This document shows positions 15,313-23,271 of a stretch of 32,728 nt of DNA, piece by piece. The translations under genes and the position numbers were made by a program. Origin of the DNA: Oligoflexia bacterium (lineage in GTDB: Bacteria; Bdellovibrionota; Bacteriovoracia; Bacteriovoracales; Bacteriovoracaceae); NCBI GenBank assembly GCA_015232015.1, contig JADGAM010000004.1:20171-52898 (forward strand). The letters are read 5' to 3'. How positions within the stretch are numbered: position 1 is the first letter of the stretch; the number at the start of each line of letters is the position of its first letter. The notes below the pieces were generated by a model. It had not been told where the DNA came from. It did no database searches and worked only from the letters and a program-made list of their open reading frames with translations.

Positions 15313-16437
15313 TTATTTTAAAAAGCTTAAGAGATTCTCATTAAGTATTTCTGAACTTGTTTTATAAACTGCTTTTAAAACATTATTTTGCTTTTCTATA
15401 TCTGTGAATAGCTCAGCGACATCAGCATCTTCTAAAGTACTCTTGCGTAATGAATTTGTAACTTTATAATTTTCGAGTGCGTCGTTAGAGTTTTTTATAG
15501 TGTTAAGAATAGAGCCAATCTTAGTTCTTAGAGTAATGACTCTATCAATTGAAGATTCTAAATTTTCCAGAAGATTTTGAATATTTTCATGATCGTTAGT
15601 ATTTAATGCATTAATTAATATTTGTAGTTGAGAAAATATTGAATTTTTATTTGCGAGGGAGAAAGCAGATTCATTATTAATATCATTATTATTATTGCTG
15701 TTGATACTTAATTTGTTAGTATCTCCTATATCATTCTCCGTAGAACTTTTACCTGTAGGATGTTTACTTTCTGAAATGCTTTTATTTTTATCTCCTTCTG
15801 CGGATTTGTTTTCAATTTTCTTTTTTTCATTATTGTTTTCGCTTCTTTTTAAATCTTGCAATGGATCCACATCTTCACTTCTAAAATGTTTCGAATAATA
15901 AAAAATTTCATTTCCTGGAATATTTGTTGGTACATAGAAATTTTTGGAGATCTCTAAATAAATTACTCCACCATTTCCAACATATTTTCCATCTAGTTCA
16001 AAGGGACGAGTTTCATTTCTATGTCCAGCAAATATGTAGCGATTTCCTAAGTGACGATTGGCCACTCCCATAGCTTGTTTTTTTAATTGAGTAACCTCTT
16101 CGGCCACGCTTTTTCTGATTGCTCCATTATAAAAATTTGATGCTTGCCCAATAGCAATCTCTTTTGCTTTCATTAAAATTTCAGTTAAGTCATTTAATGC
16201 TTCTTCTGTATATTCTAGTGAAATGGAGGCCATACTAGCGTTTTTGGAATATTGAGTGAGGTCATTTTCTTTTGTTCTTAATTGCATGATTTCAATATTT
16301 CCAGCTGGATCATCAGAAGGTCTTACAATACGTTTAATTCCGGCCCCCTTTAAGTGGAGATCTTCCATTTTGCTTTTGGCCTTATTTAAAGCAAATTCAA
16401 TAGCAGAACTTCCAGATTTATCAGATACTCTCGTCAT
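15313..16437 (-). CDS. flgL: Flagellar hook-associated protein 3 (FlgL)
   Basis: A hook-filament junction protein, exported by the flagellar type III system. The flagellin-like N-terminal helix region is clear (residues ~1-140: RIVRPSDDPAGNIEIMQLRT, then TEEALNDLTEILMKAKEIAIGQAS). So is the FAGHRNETRPFEL segment that follows the coiled coil in FlgL. The C-terminal helix is residues ~290-374 (LRKSTLEDADVAELFTDIEKQNNVLKAVYKTSSEILNENLLSFL). Between them, residues ~190-260 are a Lys/Asn/Ser/Glu-rich low-complexity insertion, making it 374 aa instead of ~300-320. ATG follows AAGGA by seven bases. It is 50 bases downstream of flgK, same operon. Confidence 0.9.
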   Translation of the reverse strand: MTRVSDKSGSSAIEFALNKAKSKMEDLHLKGAGIKRIVRPSDDPAGNIEIMQLRTKENDLTQYSKNASMASISLEYTEEALNDLTEILMKAKEIAIGQASNFYNGAIRKSVAEEVTQLKKQAMGVANRHLGNRYIFAGHRNETRPFELDGKYVGNGGVIYLEISKNFYVPTNIPGNEIFYYSKHFRSEDVDPLQDLKRSENNNEKKKIENKSAEGDKNKSISESKHPTGKSSTENDIGDTNKLSINSNNNNDINNESAFSLANKNSIFSQLQILINALNTNDHENIQNLLENLESSIDRVITLRTKIGSILNTIKNSNDALENYKVTNSLRKSTLEDADVAELFTDIEKQNNVLKAVYKTSSEILNENLLSFLK

Positions 16438-16487
16438 TCTTTATTCCTTAATTCCTTATTATTTATCCCTCATTTCTTAATTTAAAT

Positions 16488-17942
16488 TTAAGGTTTTATA
16501 CTTAATACTGCTTTAAACATTTCATCTGCTGCTCTCATAATTCTGGCCGATGCTTCATAGGCATGTTGATATTTCATCAGATTAGCAGTTTCTTCATCAA
16601 CAGACACACCTGAAATTTGCTCTCTGAAAGCACGAGTTTGTGCTAATATTCCCTCAGATTGTTCTTGTGCAATTTTATGTTTTCCGGAAGTAAGTGCAAC
16701 CGTACCCACGCTTTGTAGATAATTTTCTTCCAAAGTACTTTCTCCATCGGGAGCAATTTTTTCATATTGTAAATTAGAAATGGCCAGAGCAATTCGGTTA
16801 TCTCCAGGTGAGTTCGGTTGCAAGGCCGTAGCAATGTTTACTAAACTTTCTTTTATGTCAGAGCTTAAATCAATAAGGGATGCTGCTTTATAAGGATCTT
16901 CTCGAATTTTAAAAAAATCAATATTTGTTGCTTCTTGCATTGAGAGGGCATTAGGATTACCTTGATCATCAAGTTCAACTTCTTTGTTGGTGTAGCCTTT
17001 CCTATGTACATCATTTACTGCTTGGGCCAAACTCCATGCAATTCCATCAATTTTTTCTTGCATATTTTTGATTTCTTCATTTCTTGTACTAATGAGGGCC
17101 GATATTTTACCCAGTTGAAAGCGATCACTTATAACTTTACCCTCAAGAAGGATTTCTCTGGCATTTGCAAATGCTGGTCGACTTTCTTCTGGTGGAGGAG
17201 ATTTGCATTGAAATGATTGATAAATTTTTCCGCTGACTAGAGTACCTACTCCTTTTGCACTTACTATAAATCTTCCTTTGTCATCAGTGTAAGTGTCTAG
17301 AGCAAAGTGTTCAGCTAATTTGTTTAAATAGCGATCCCGTTCATCCCTTAAATCCCCTGATTCTCCATTAGTAACTTCAATCTCTCTAATTTTATAGTTT
17401 AGGTTTCCAATGGCGGACATAATTGAATTAACATCATCGATGGCCATATCCATTTTATTATTTATATTTTCAGAGGCCTTATCTAGAGCTTCGTTAGTTC
17501 TATGAAAATTTTGGATAAGAATTTTGGAATTTTCTCTAATTAAAGAACGAATTGTTTCACTACCAGGATTATTGGATAGCTCTCTAAAAGAGTTAAAGAA
17601 ATTGTTAATACTAGTATTTAAACCTTCAAAGTTAATTTCATTAAAAATATTTTCTACAATTGATAATTGAAAATATCTTTCAGTATTGTAATTATGATCT
17701 GAAATTATTCCATTAAGACGTTTCTCAATAAAATCATCATGTATTCTTTCAATGGATTTAATATAGGAACCAGTTCCTATAACGATATTTCCTTCCCCAA
17801 TTGGGGCGGCCGCCAGCTGAACAACTTTTTGCCTTGAATATCCCTCGCTGTTAACGTTGGAAATATTATGAGCAGCAGTTTGCAACGATTTTTGAGCTGA
17901 TGCTAATCCGGTTCTACCTATTGATAATAAATCTGAGCTCAA
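16488..17942 (-). CDS. flgK: Flagellar hook-associated protein 1 (FlgK)
   Basis: The first junction protein on the hook tip. The N-terminal rod/hook motif is typical (LLSIGRTGLASAQKSLQTAAHNISNVNSEGYSRQ), as is the C-terminal coiled coil (SVDEETANLMKYQHAYEASARIMRAADEMFKAVLS). The D1 region includes RDERDRYLNKLAEHF. At 484 aa it is a normal short FlgK without a large D2-D3 expansion. The start is TTG, with AGGA eight bases upstream; the conserved N-terminus starts right there, so no other start fits. It lies between flgN and flgL on the minus strand, in the usual FlgN-FlgK-FlgL order. Confidence 0.94.
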   Translation of the reverse strand: MSSDLLSIGRTGLASAQKSLQTAAHNISNVNSEGYSRQKVVQLAAAPIGEGNIVIGTGSYIKSIERIHDDFIEKRLNGIISDHNYNTERYFQLSIVENIFNEINFEGLNTSINNFFNSFRELSNNPGSETIRSLIRENSKILIQNFHRTNEALDKASENINNKMDMAIDDVNSIMSAIGNLNYKIREIEVTNGESGDLRDERDRYLNKLAEHFALDTYTDDKGRFIVSAKGVGTLVSGKIYQSFQCKSPPPEESRPAFANAREILLEGKVISDRFQLGKISALISTRNEEIKNMQEKIDGIAWSLAQAVNDVHRKGYTNKEVELDDQGNPNALSMQEATNIDFFKIREDPYKAASLIDLSSDIKESLVNIATALQPNSPGDNRIALAISNLQYEKIAPDGESTLEENYLQSVGTVALTSGKHKIAQEQSEGILAQTRAFREQISGVSVDEETANLMKYQHAYEASARIMRAADEMFKAVLSIKP

Positions 17943-18006
17943 AATTAATGTCCTGGTTAGAAGTTACTATTGTCATTCATTTATTAATACTTATTTTTAC
18001 TTTTAA

Positions 18007-18567
18007 TTATTTTATAGAGTTCATATTACTTGTAACTCCCATAGAGTTGTAGGTGTTATATGATTTTTTACCAAGTAACCCTTCCCTAATTTCTTTAATA
18101 GAGAGAATTGCTTTGTTTAAGAAAATTTGATTTTTTCTATTTTGTAATTGAATTTTTTCAATGATACTTATTAATAATTGATTATATCTTAGTAAAAAAT
18201 TTTCACCTTTGCCTTTTTCATATTGCTTAAAAATTTTAATTAAATCTGAAACAGTTTGAACATTTTCTCCATTTTCATAGGAATTTTTTATTACTAGAGC
18301 ATTTAATTTGTTAATCAAATGTTTTCTTAATAAATCAAGGTCACTGATTCTTTTGATAATACTTTCCTTTTTATCTAAGAGAGCTTCCATGGTATCTACA
18401 TCATTGGAGAGTAAAAGATTATATTCCTCACAGGTAATATCAAAGAGTGCGGTATGTTCAAGACATAATTTCTTCCATAAATCGAGTATGTCAAAATAGT
18501 AGGTGTTTAACACCTCACTTAAAATTTGATTACTTTGATTACTTTGATTAGTTTGATTTGATTCCAT
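18007..18567 (-). CDS. flgN: FlgN-like flagellar export chaperone
   Basis: An all-helical 186-aa protein directly upstream of flgK, the position and size expected for FlgN, which escorts FlgK and FlgL to the export gate. Sequence similarity in this family is weak. The helices LWKKLCLEHTALFDITCEEYNLLLS and DTMEALLDKKESIIKRISDLD fit the FlgN pattern (DVDTMEALLDKKESI resembles its usual central motif). The N-terminus carries an Asn-Gln-Ser repeat encoded by three 9-base units. The start ATG lies 20 bases inside the end of flgM, so translation is probably coupled. The call rests partly on context. Confidence 0.8.
   Translation of the reverse strand: MESNQTNQSNQSNQILSEVLNTYYFDILDLWKKLCLEHTALFDITCEEYNLLLSNDVDTMEALLDKKESIIKRISDLDLLRKHLINKLNALVIKNSYENGENVQTVSDLIKIFKQYEKGKGENFLLRYNQLLISIIEKIQLQNRKNQIFLNKAILSIKEIREGLLGKKSYNTYNSMGVTSNMNSIK
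18525..18551. repeat. 9-base repeat at the flgM/flgN overlap
   Basis: Three units TTTGATTAC/G on the plus strand encode Asn-Gln-Ser repeats near the FlgN N-terminus. The flgM stop codon lies in the last unit. Confidence 0.85.
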
Positions 18568-18907
18568 AATTTTCTGCTTCCATTATTTTGTCAGTTAGAC
18601 CATCGTAATTCATTTTGTATGTACCACTATCTATTTGTTTTTTTAAGGCCGCAATTTTTTCACTGTTGTCAACTTCTGGAGCAGAGTCAGCGGCATTTTT
18701 TATTCTAGAAAAATCTTTAATTTTATTTGGGATATCAACTTTCGCATCGTTTTCAGTTTTTTCTTGTAATTCTGTTTGTCTTTTCTTACTGTTTCTCGGT
18801 TTTACAGCGGCCTGCGCTGCTTGAGTGGCCTTATCAGGTTTGACAGTTGATGAACGTGGATCTTTTGGAAAGAAGTTTTGATTAGTGGTTTTGATTTCGG
18901 TGGCCAT
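18548..18907 (-). CDS. flgM: Anti-sigma-28 factor FlgM
   Basis: Binds and holds the flagellar sigma factor FliA until the hook is complete, then is exported. The C-terminal half has the family pattern: RIKNAADSAPEVDNSEKIAALKKQIDSGTYKMNYDGLTDKIMEAE, with the ProExR-like 'APEVDNSEKIAALK' and 'GTYKMNYDGLTDKI' blocks. The first ~65 residues are Lys/Thr/Ala-rich and disordered-looking. At 119 aa it is somewhat longer than E. coli FlgM (97). ATG follows AGGAG by nine bases. It lies 28 bases after flgJ and overlaps flgN by 20 bases. Confidence 0.88.
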   Translation of the reverse strand: MATEIKTTNQNFFPKDPRSSTVKPDKATQAAQAAVKPRNSKKRQTELQEKTENDAKVDIPNKIKDFSRIKNAADSAPEVDNSEKIAALKKQIDSGTYKMNYDGLTDKIMEAENYGIKSN

Positions 18908-18935
18908 ACGTACGAGCTCCTATTACTTTTATTTT

Positions 18936-19307
18936 TTATTTATTTGTTTTTCCATCAGACATTTGAATATTTTTATAAGCATCTATTGAAGCGATTTTAT
19001 TTTGGTTTTGAAGTTGATTTTGGTATTTAGGGAGTAACTGCTTTAAAATGATATTTTGAATACCGACACCTTGATTTTTATCTGCAAGTGCTTTTGAATA
19101 TTCTTCATCTAATAATTGAGTATAAAAATCAACTTCCTCACTACTTTCTTCATTTTTATCAATAGTAGTTCTCATTTCTTTCAAGAGATATTTTAAAAAT
19201 TCTACTTCCATTCCTCTGGCAATTTTATTATAAGGATCTTCTCTTTGATTAGAGGGAAGTGAGTTGGTGGGAAATTTATTGTCTTTAATAGAGATATTAT
19301 TAATCAA
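18936..19307 (-). CDS. flgJ: Flagellar rod-cap protein FlgJ, rod domain only
   Basis: Corresponds to the N-terminal rod-binding half of enterobacterial FlgJ: KIARGMEVEFLKYLLKEMRTTI, then EEVDFYTQLLDEEYSKALADKNQGVGIQNIILKQL. The C-terminal peptidoglycan hydrolase domain is absent, as in many non-enteric bacteria, so rod passage through the wall needs a separate enzyme not seen here. I choose TTG at 19307 because a very strong site, GGGAGGAG (complement of 19316-19323), lies about nine bases upstream. A TTG 11 codons earlier has no site and would place the Shine-Dalgarno inside the gene. It heads a probable operon flgJ-flgM-flgN-flgK-flgL. Confidence 0.85.
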   Translation of the reverse strand: MINNISIKDNKFPTNSLPSNQREDPYNKIARGMEVEFLKYLLKEMRTTIDKNEESSEEVDFYTQLLDEEYSKALADKNQGVGIQNIILKQLLPKYQNQLQNQNKIASIDAYKNIQMSDGKTNK

Positions 19308-19315
19308 TGATTGAT

Positions 19316-19348
19316 CTCCTCCCTCTATAGGCCGTTTCAAAAGGCTAT
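19316..19348 (-). promoter_or_regulatory. flgJ Shine-Dalgarno with adjacent leader hairpin
   Basis: GGGAGGAG (complement of 19316-19323) is one of the strongest ribosome sites in the window. Just upstream, 19327-19330/19332-19333 pairs with 19343-19348 (ATAG-CC with GGCTAT, one bulged G). The two GGA motifs beside a stem are the layout that CsrA recognises; regulation by CsrA is inference. Confidence 0.4.
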
Positions 19349-19368
19349 TTTAGGCGTCAAAATTTCGC

Positions 19369-19390
19369 TCGCTTGTGCGACTTACTTCTA
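19369..19390. repeat. Second copy of GC-rich 22-base motif
   Basis: TCGCTTGTGCG followed by ACTTACTTCTA. It matches 13989-14010 (inside the MITE-like element) at 19 of 22 positions, same strand. It lies in the presumed untranslated leader of flgJ. Confidence 0.6.
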
Positions 19391-19408
19391 ACAATTATTG
19401 CTTATTTT

Positions 19409-19437
19409 ATTATAGTAAGATTGGGCAAAAATGTACA
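19409..19437 (-). promoter_or_regulatory. Putative sigma-70-type promoter for flgJ operon
   Basis: On the minus strand, TGTACA (4 of 6 to TTGACA), 17 bases, TATAAT (6 of 6). It lies in the 195-base gap between flgI and flgJ and would give a leader of about 95 bases. I found no sigma-28 or sigma-54 consensus in the gap. Confidence 0.4.
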
Positions 19438-19502
19438 TCATAGGCAGATTTTGTTTAATTGTTGAATAAATTAATATGATAAAATGATAGTAAGTTTCAT
19501 TC

Positions 19503-20564
19503 CTAAATAAACTCAATCTCTCCGACCAGTGATCCATTTTTTTTGAGTGCTTGAAAGATGGAAATTAAATCTTCAGGAGTTACTCCAAGAGCATTTAAGC
19601 CTTTAACCAGATCATTTAAAGAGGTACCTTCTTCCATATGATAAAAAGTTTCTTTACTAGCTTTGCCGGCACCTCCAGCACCCCCTCCTGCGCTTTTATT
19701 CCCTCCGGCAGCAGCTACCTTTCCCCCAATTTCAACCGTTAAATCACCATGAGAAATGGCGACCTCTTTTAAGATAATTTCACCACCAGTAACAATGGTA
19801 CCTGTTCTTTCATTAATTATAATTTTTGCTTTTGTATCTAAATTAACTTTATAATTTTCTATTAAAGCAATTAATTCAATTAATTTTCTATGATAATTAG
19901 CGGGCACAATTAAGTCGATAGTGGCAGAATCCTTGGCCACCGCAAATTTACCCCCTAAACTTGTGTTTATAGTATTTTCTATCCTATAAGCAGTAGTAAA
20001 ATCTGCATTGTTAAGAGATAAACGAATAGAGTTTTTTTGTTCAAAGGGATCATCAATTTCTTTTTCAATAATTGCTCCGTTAGTTATTCGCGCATTGGTT
20101 GCAAACTTTGCACCTTGCTTTAATCCTCCGATAGAGATTTGTCCATTGGCCACGGCGTATACTTCACCATCAGCACCTTTAAGAGGAGTGATCATTAAAG
20201 TTCCTCCGGCCAGAGAACTGGCATTAGCAATAGATGCAATATTAATATCAATTTTTTGTCCCAATCTGCCAAAGGGGGGAAGTTGGGCGGTTACAATTAC
20301 TGCTGCTGCATTTTTAGTACTAAAGTCTTTTTGAGGATTAACTCCCAATTTACTAAACATTCTTTTCATTGATGTAGCGGTAATATCTCCTTCACTATCA
20401 CCGGTACCATTTAGACCTATGACTAGACCATATCCAAATAATGGATTTTCTCGAACACCCTTTATTGTAATTAAGTCTTTTATTCGAGAAGCTGCATAGG
20501 AGTTGTAATTAATAGCAAGTAGTGATAGAAAAATTATTGATATATTTATTATTTTTTTAATCAT
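19503..20564 (-). CDS. flgI: Flagellar P-ring protein FlgI
   Basis: A periplasmic bushing around the distal rod. A Sec signal peptide (residues 1-24, ending Tyr-Ala-Ala or Ser-Tyr-Ala) precedes the diagnostic RIKDLITIKGVRENPLFGYGLVIGLNGTGD. Later blocks include NAAAVIVTAQLPPFGRLGQKIDI, ASSLAGGTLMITPLKGADGEVYAVANGQ and ERTGTIVTGGEI. The C-terminus has the typical EGTSLNDLVKGLNALGVTPEDLISIFQALKKNGSL. A ~20-residue Gly/Ala-rich insertion (about 285-305) lies before it. At 353 aa it is close to the usual ~350-370. ATG follows AGGAC by about six bases. FlgA, its assembly chaperone, is encoded two genes upstream in the same block. Confidence 0.96.
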   Translation of the reverse strand: MIKKIINISIIFLSLLAINYNSYAASRIKDLITIKGVRENPLFGYGLVIGLNGTGDSEGDITATSMKRMFSKLGVNPQKDFSTKNAAAVIVTAQLPPFGRLGQKIDINIASIANASSLAGGTLMITPLKGADGEVYAVANGQISIGGLKQGAKFATNARITNGAIIEKEIDDPFEQKNSIRLSLNNADFTTAYRIENTINTSLGGKFAVAKDSATIDLIVPANYHRKLIELIALIENYKVNLDTKAKIIINERTGTIVTGGEIILKEVAISHGDLTVEIGGKVAAAGGNKSAGGGAGGAGKASKETFYHMEEGTSLNDLVKGLNALGVTPEDLISIFQALKKNGSLVGEIEFI

Positions 20565-20592
20565 ATGCTTGTCCTATTTGTTTTGTTTTCAT

Positions 20593-21444
20593 TTATTTAA
20601 TAATTTTTATATTTGATTCAAGAAATTTTGCAGATTGAATATTGTAATTATCATTTATATCTTTTCTAGCAACGATGGCCTTTACTTCAATATATCGCTT
20701 ACGATTCATGTATAGAATTTCCTTTCGTCCTTGAACGATTACATAGTCGCGATTTAATTCTTCTGAAATTACCCCCGGTATTTGATCATAGGTTTTATCA
20801 TCTGTGATAGGATTATATTTTTTGCTTTCTTCTGTTGTTTTATTCTCTTGGTTAGATGCTGTTTGATTTTGCCCTTGATCTTGCTGAGTGGAAGCATCTT
20901 TTTTTTCAGAATATTTATTTTCCTTATTATCTTTTCCATCTTTATTATTTTTATTTTTGACAACACTTTTTATGTTTCTTTTGCCGTCTGAAAATAATCT
21001 GCTTAATTCTAATCCTATTTCTTGTTTTAACTTATACATGACATCGATAGAAATAATATCTCCAATTTTTTTATGGTTATTTAAGCTAAATAAAAAGCTA
21101 TTTTGGCCATCACTCCACAAACTTGCATTGTTTGAACTGCCATCAACTAAATCTTCAGAAGTCACTCTTCTTTTTACAGAAGCATATGATCTTTTTACAT
21201 TAGGATATAAATTGGGGATTGATTTAGAATTAAGTGAATTTAAGGTATCTTTATTATTTAATTGATTATTTTTCATTTTACCTTTTTTAAAAAGAGAGAG
21301 ATCTAAATTATCACCATTTGTTTGTCGACCTTTTCCCCCGCTATTATAATCAATTTTTTTGTGCAAATTATTTACATAAGAAGAACAAGCACTAAGGAGA
21401 CAAAAGATAATTGTGTATTTTATTAAAGATTTTATAACTTTCAT
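20593..21444 (-). CDS. flgH: Divergent flagellar L-ring lipoprotein FlgH
   Basis: An outer-membrane ring of the basal body. A lipobox (Leu-Ser-Ala-Cys20) and the FlgH signature ASLWSDGQNSFLFSLNNHKKIGDIISIDV (residues ~103-135) identify it, as does its place between flgA and flgI. The rest is unusual. Where FlgH normally has a Ser/Thr-rich barrel region, residues ~160-215 are a Lys/Asn/Glu/Gln-rich insertion. The end (GRKEILYMNRKRYIEVKAIVARKDI) stops without the common GDVxxxQRPGW tail. A shortened barrel might suit a sheathed flagellum, which is inference. The ribosome site GGAG lies inside the last codons of flgA, about 12 bases before the ATG. Confidence 0.85.
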   Translation of the reverse strand: MKVIKSLIKYTIIFCLLSACSSYVNNLHKKIDYNSGGKGRQTNGDNLDLSLFKKGKMKNNQLNNKDTLNSLNSKSIPNLYPNVKRSYASVKRRVTSEDLVDGSSNNASLWSDGQNSFLFSLNNHKKIGDIISIDVMYKLKQEIGLELSRLFSDGKRNIKSVVKNKNNKDGKDNKENKYSEKKDASTQQDQGQNQTASNQENKTTEESKKYNPITDDKTYDQIPGVISEELNRDYVIVQGRKEILYMNRKRYIEVKAIVARKDINDNYNIQSAKFLESNIKIIK

Positions 21445-21451
21445 ATTTTTA

Positions 21452-22432
21452 TTATCTCTCCATTAAAACATGGTTAAGACCTATTACTTTACCCCATATT
21501 TTTTTGTTACTTCTACTATTTGTTAATTCAATTGTTTCTCCATAATAACCTTGCGAGCGTGCTACTGCTTCCATTGAAAGTTTAAGTTCTCCACTCTGAT
21601 AAGATATATTTACAAGTTGTCCGTTTTTTACGAGGGGTATTGGAACTAAATCATTTTGTTTTAAATAAGAACCTTCTTTTAAAGGTTTGTTTAATTGATA
21701 ATAGTTTAAAACTTCTTTATTTTGAAAATATTGTTCAGGGTTGGTTGTATATATTTGATCTTCGATAAAATAAGAGATAAGTGATTCACTAGTAAATGCC
21801 ATTATATTTTTTATTGAACGAAATACTTTTGTCTTTGTTTGTATAGAGGTAGTAATCCAAAATTTTTTAATCTCATTTGTTTTGCTATTTATTATTGCCA
21901 TATTAATATTGATATTAATGTTGTTGGTTTTTAATAATTCTTCTTTAGGAGTAAGAATTTCAAGAGTTTCATCTTCATCTAAAACAATGTAATCTTTTGT
22001 AGATAAAATTTTTGTATTATTAAAAATTATATTAGTTGTTGCAGGAAATATTATATCTTTAAGATATTGGTTTAAATTTAATATTTGTACAGTGGAAGGT
22101 CGTAGTTCAACGTGATGTAAAAGTGAAGGGTTTTTAATTAAATCATTTAAGATATCTTGATTTATTTTACCTTTGACTAAAAAAATAGTTTTAACTATTT
22201 CATTTTTAATTTCTTTATCACAATTACTCTCACTTATTATTGAGCTATTACCTGCATTATTAAGTGAAGTGTTTGTAAAAATTTGACTTGGTAATTGCAC
22301 AAAACAAATTTTAAATTTTTCGTTCTTTTTTTCATTCTTATAAACATTAATGTTTATTGAAGCATGAGCATGCAAAACAATAAAAGGGATAAATATAAAA
22401 ATTATAATAATACGATAAAAAATTTTTTTCAT
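21452..22432 (-). CDS. flgA: P-ring assembly chaperone FlgA
   Basis: A periplasmic chaperone for FlgI. A signal peptide (residues ~1-26, FIPFIVLHAHA) is followed by a poorly conserved middle. A typical C-terminal SAF domain closes the protein: NKPLKEGSYLKQNDLVPIPLVKNGQLVNI, then LKLSMEAVARSQGYYGETIELTNSRSNKKIWGKVIG. At 326 aa it is longer than enterobacterial FlgA (~220) but usual for a three-domain form. Its ATG lies one base after the flgG stop codon with no clear Shine-Dalgarno, so it probably depends on coupling to flgG. flgH follows after seven bases. Confidence 0.9.
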   Translation of the reverse strand: MKKIFYRIIIIFIFIPFIVLHAHASININVYKNEKKNEKFKICFVQLPSQIFTNTSLNNAGNSSIISESNCDKEIKNEIVKTIFLVKGKINQDILNDLIKNPSLLHHVELRPSTVQILNLNQYLKDIIFPATTNIIFNNTKILSTKDYIVLDEDETLEILTPKEELLKTNNINININMAIINSKTNEIKKFWITTSIQTKTKVFRSIKNIMAFTSESLISYFIEDQIYTTNPEQYFQNKEVLNYYQLNKPLKEGSYLKQNDLVPIPLVKNGQLVNISYQSGELKLSMEAVARSQGYYGETIELTNSRSNKKIWGKVIGLNHVLMER

Positions 22433-22433
22433 T

Positions 22434-23219
22434 TTATTTTATATTATTAACAGTTTGTAACATATTATCTGCTACTCCTAAAACCTTCGCATTCATTTCG
22501 TATGCCCGTTGTGCTCTAATCATATCAGTCATTTCATTCATTATACTAACGTTTGATGATTCAAGCTGACCTTGTTGAATGGCCCCGGCATTTTCTTTTC
22601 CTCCTATAGCTTGAATGGCCTCTCCGCTAGCAACGGTTTGACTTAAAAGATTTCCTCCTTCTGAGCGCAGTCCTGCAGGATTAATAAAAGTAAATACTGG
22701 AATTGTTCCAACATTTTGAGGACCAACTTGACCTTTGGTAAAGATATCTACTTTTCCATCTTCAGTGATGGCTACATTTTGAGTATTTGGAGGAATAGTT
22801 ATTCCTGGAAAAAGTTTGTATCCACTTCGAGTTACAATTGTTCCTTGATTATCTACACTAAGACTACCATCTCTGGTATATTTTACTTCGTTATTAGGTA
22901 AAACTATTCCAAAATAACCATCACCATTAATCATCAGATCAAATGGGTTATTGGTTATATTTGGACTTCCTATAGTATTAATTTTTCTTGTGGCCGAAAC
23001 TTTTGATCCAGAACCAATTTGTGTTCCTACATTGTGAACAGAATTAGCGCTAGACCTTGCGCCTGCTTCTTGTGTTGTTTGATATAAGAGATCTTCAAAT
23101 TCGGTTCGGCCTTTCTTAAAACCAGTGGTATTAACGTTAGCAATATTATTGGAAATGGTATTGATACTTGCTTCTTGTGCTGCCATTCCTGTAGCTGCAG
23201 TATTTAGTGCTCGTAACAT
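22434..23219 (-). CDS. flgG: Flagellar distal rod protein FlgG
   Basis: The rod segment that crosses the P and L rings. The N-terminal motif MLRALNTAATGMAAQEASINTISNNIANVNTTGFKK, the central NPFDLMINGDGYFGI, and the C-terminal QQGQLESSNVSIMNEMTDMIRAQRAYEMNAKVLG are all FlgG hallmarks. Length ~261 aa is standard. Two in-frame ATGs are three codons apart. AAGGAG (complement of 23231-23236) is two bases from the first (23228), too close, and 11 from the second (23219), where the conserved protein begins; I choose the second. It follows flgF across a perfect 7-base repeat array. Confidence 0.95.
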   Translation of the reverse strand: MLRALNTAATGMAAQEASINTISNNIANVNTTGFKKGRTEFEDLLYQTTQEAGARSSANSVHNVGTQIGSGSKVSATRKINTIGSPNITNNPFDLMINGDGYFGIVLPNNEVKYTRDGSLSVDNQGTIVTRSGYKLFPGITIPPNTQNVAITEDGKVDIFTKGQVGPQNVGTIPVFTFINPAGLRSEGGNLLSQTVASGEAIQAIGGKENAGAIQQGQLESSNVSIMNEMTDMIRAQRAYEMNAKVLGVADNMLQTVNNIK

Positions 23220-23243
23220 GTTTTTCATCTCTCCTTTATTTTT

Positions 23244-23271
23244 TCAAAAATCAAAAATCAAAAATCAAAAA
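23244..23271. repeat. Heptamer tandem array TCAAAAA, 4 perfect units
   Basis: Four exact 7-base units fill the space between the flgF stop codon (23272-23274) and the flgG ribosome site. They abut the stop codon directly. Confidence 0.92.

Noticed and set aside
19343-19502. The flgI-flgJ gap as a possible small RNA gene
   Set aside because: It has a promoter-like pair and hairpin but no terminator of its own; a leader for flgJ explains it more simply.
20888-21265. Plus-strand open frame of 125 codons opposite flgH
   Set aside because: Composition (Phe/Leu/Ser) is what antisense of Lys/Asn/Glu-rich coding gives; no start signal; flgH is well supported.
23244-23271. Whether the short tandem arrays could be CRISPR
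   Set aside because: Units are 7-14 bases with no spacers and no cas genes nearby.
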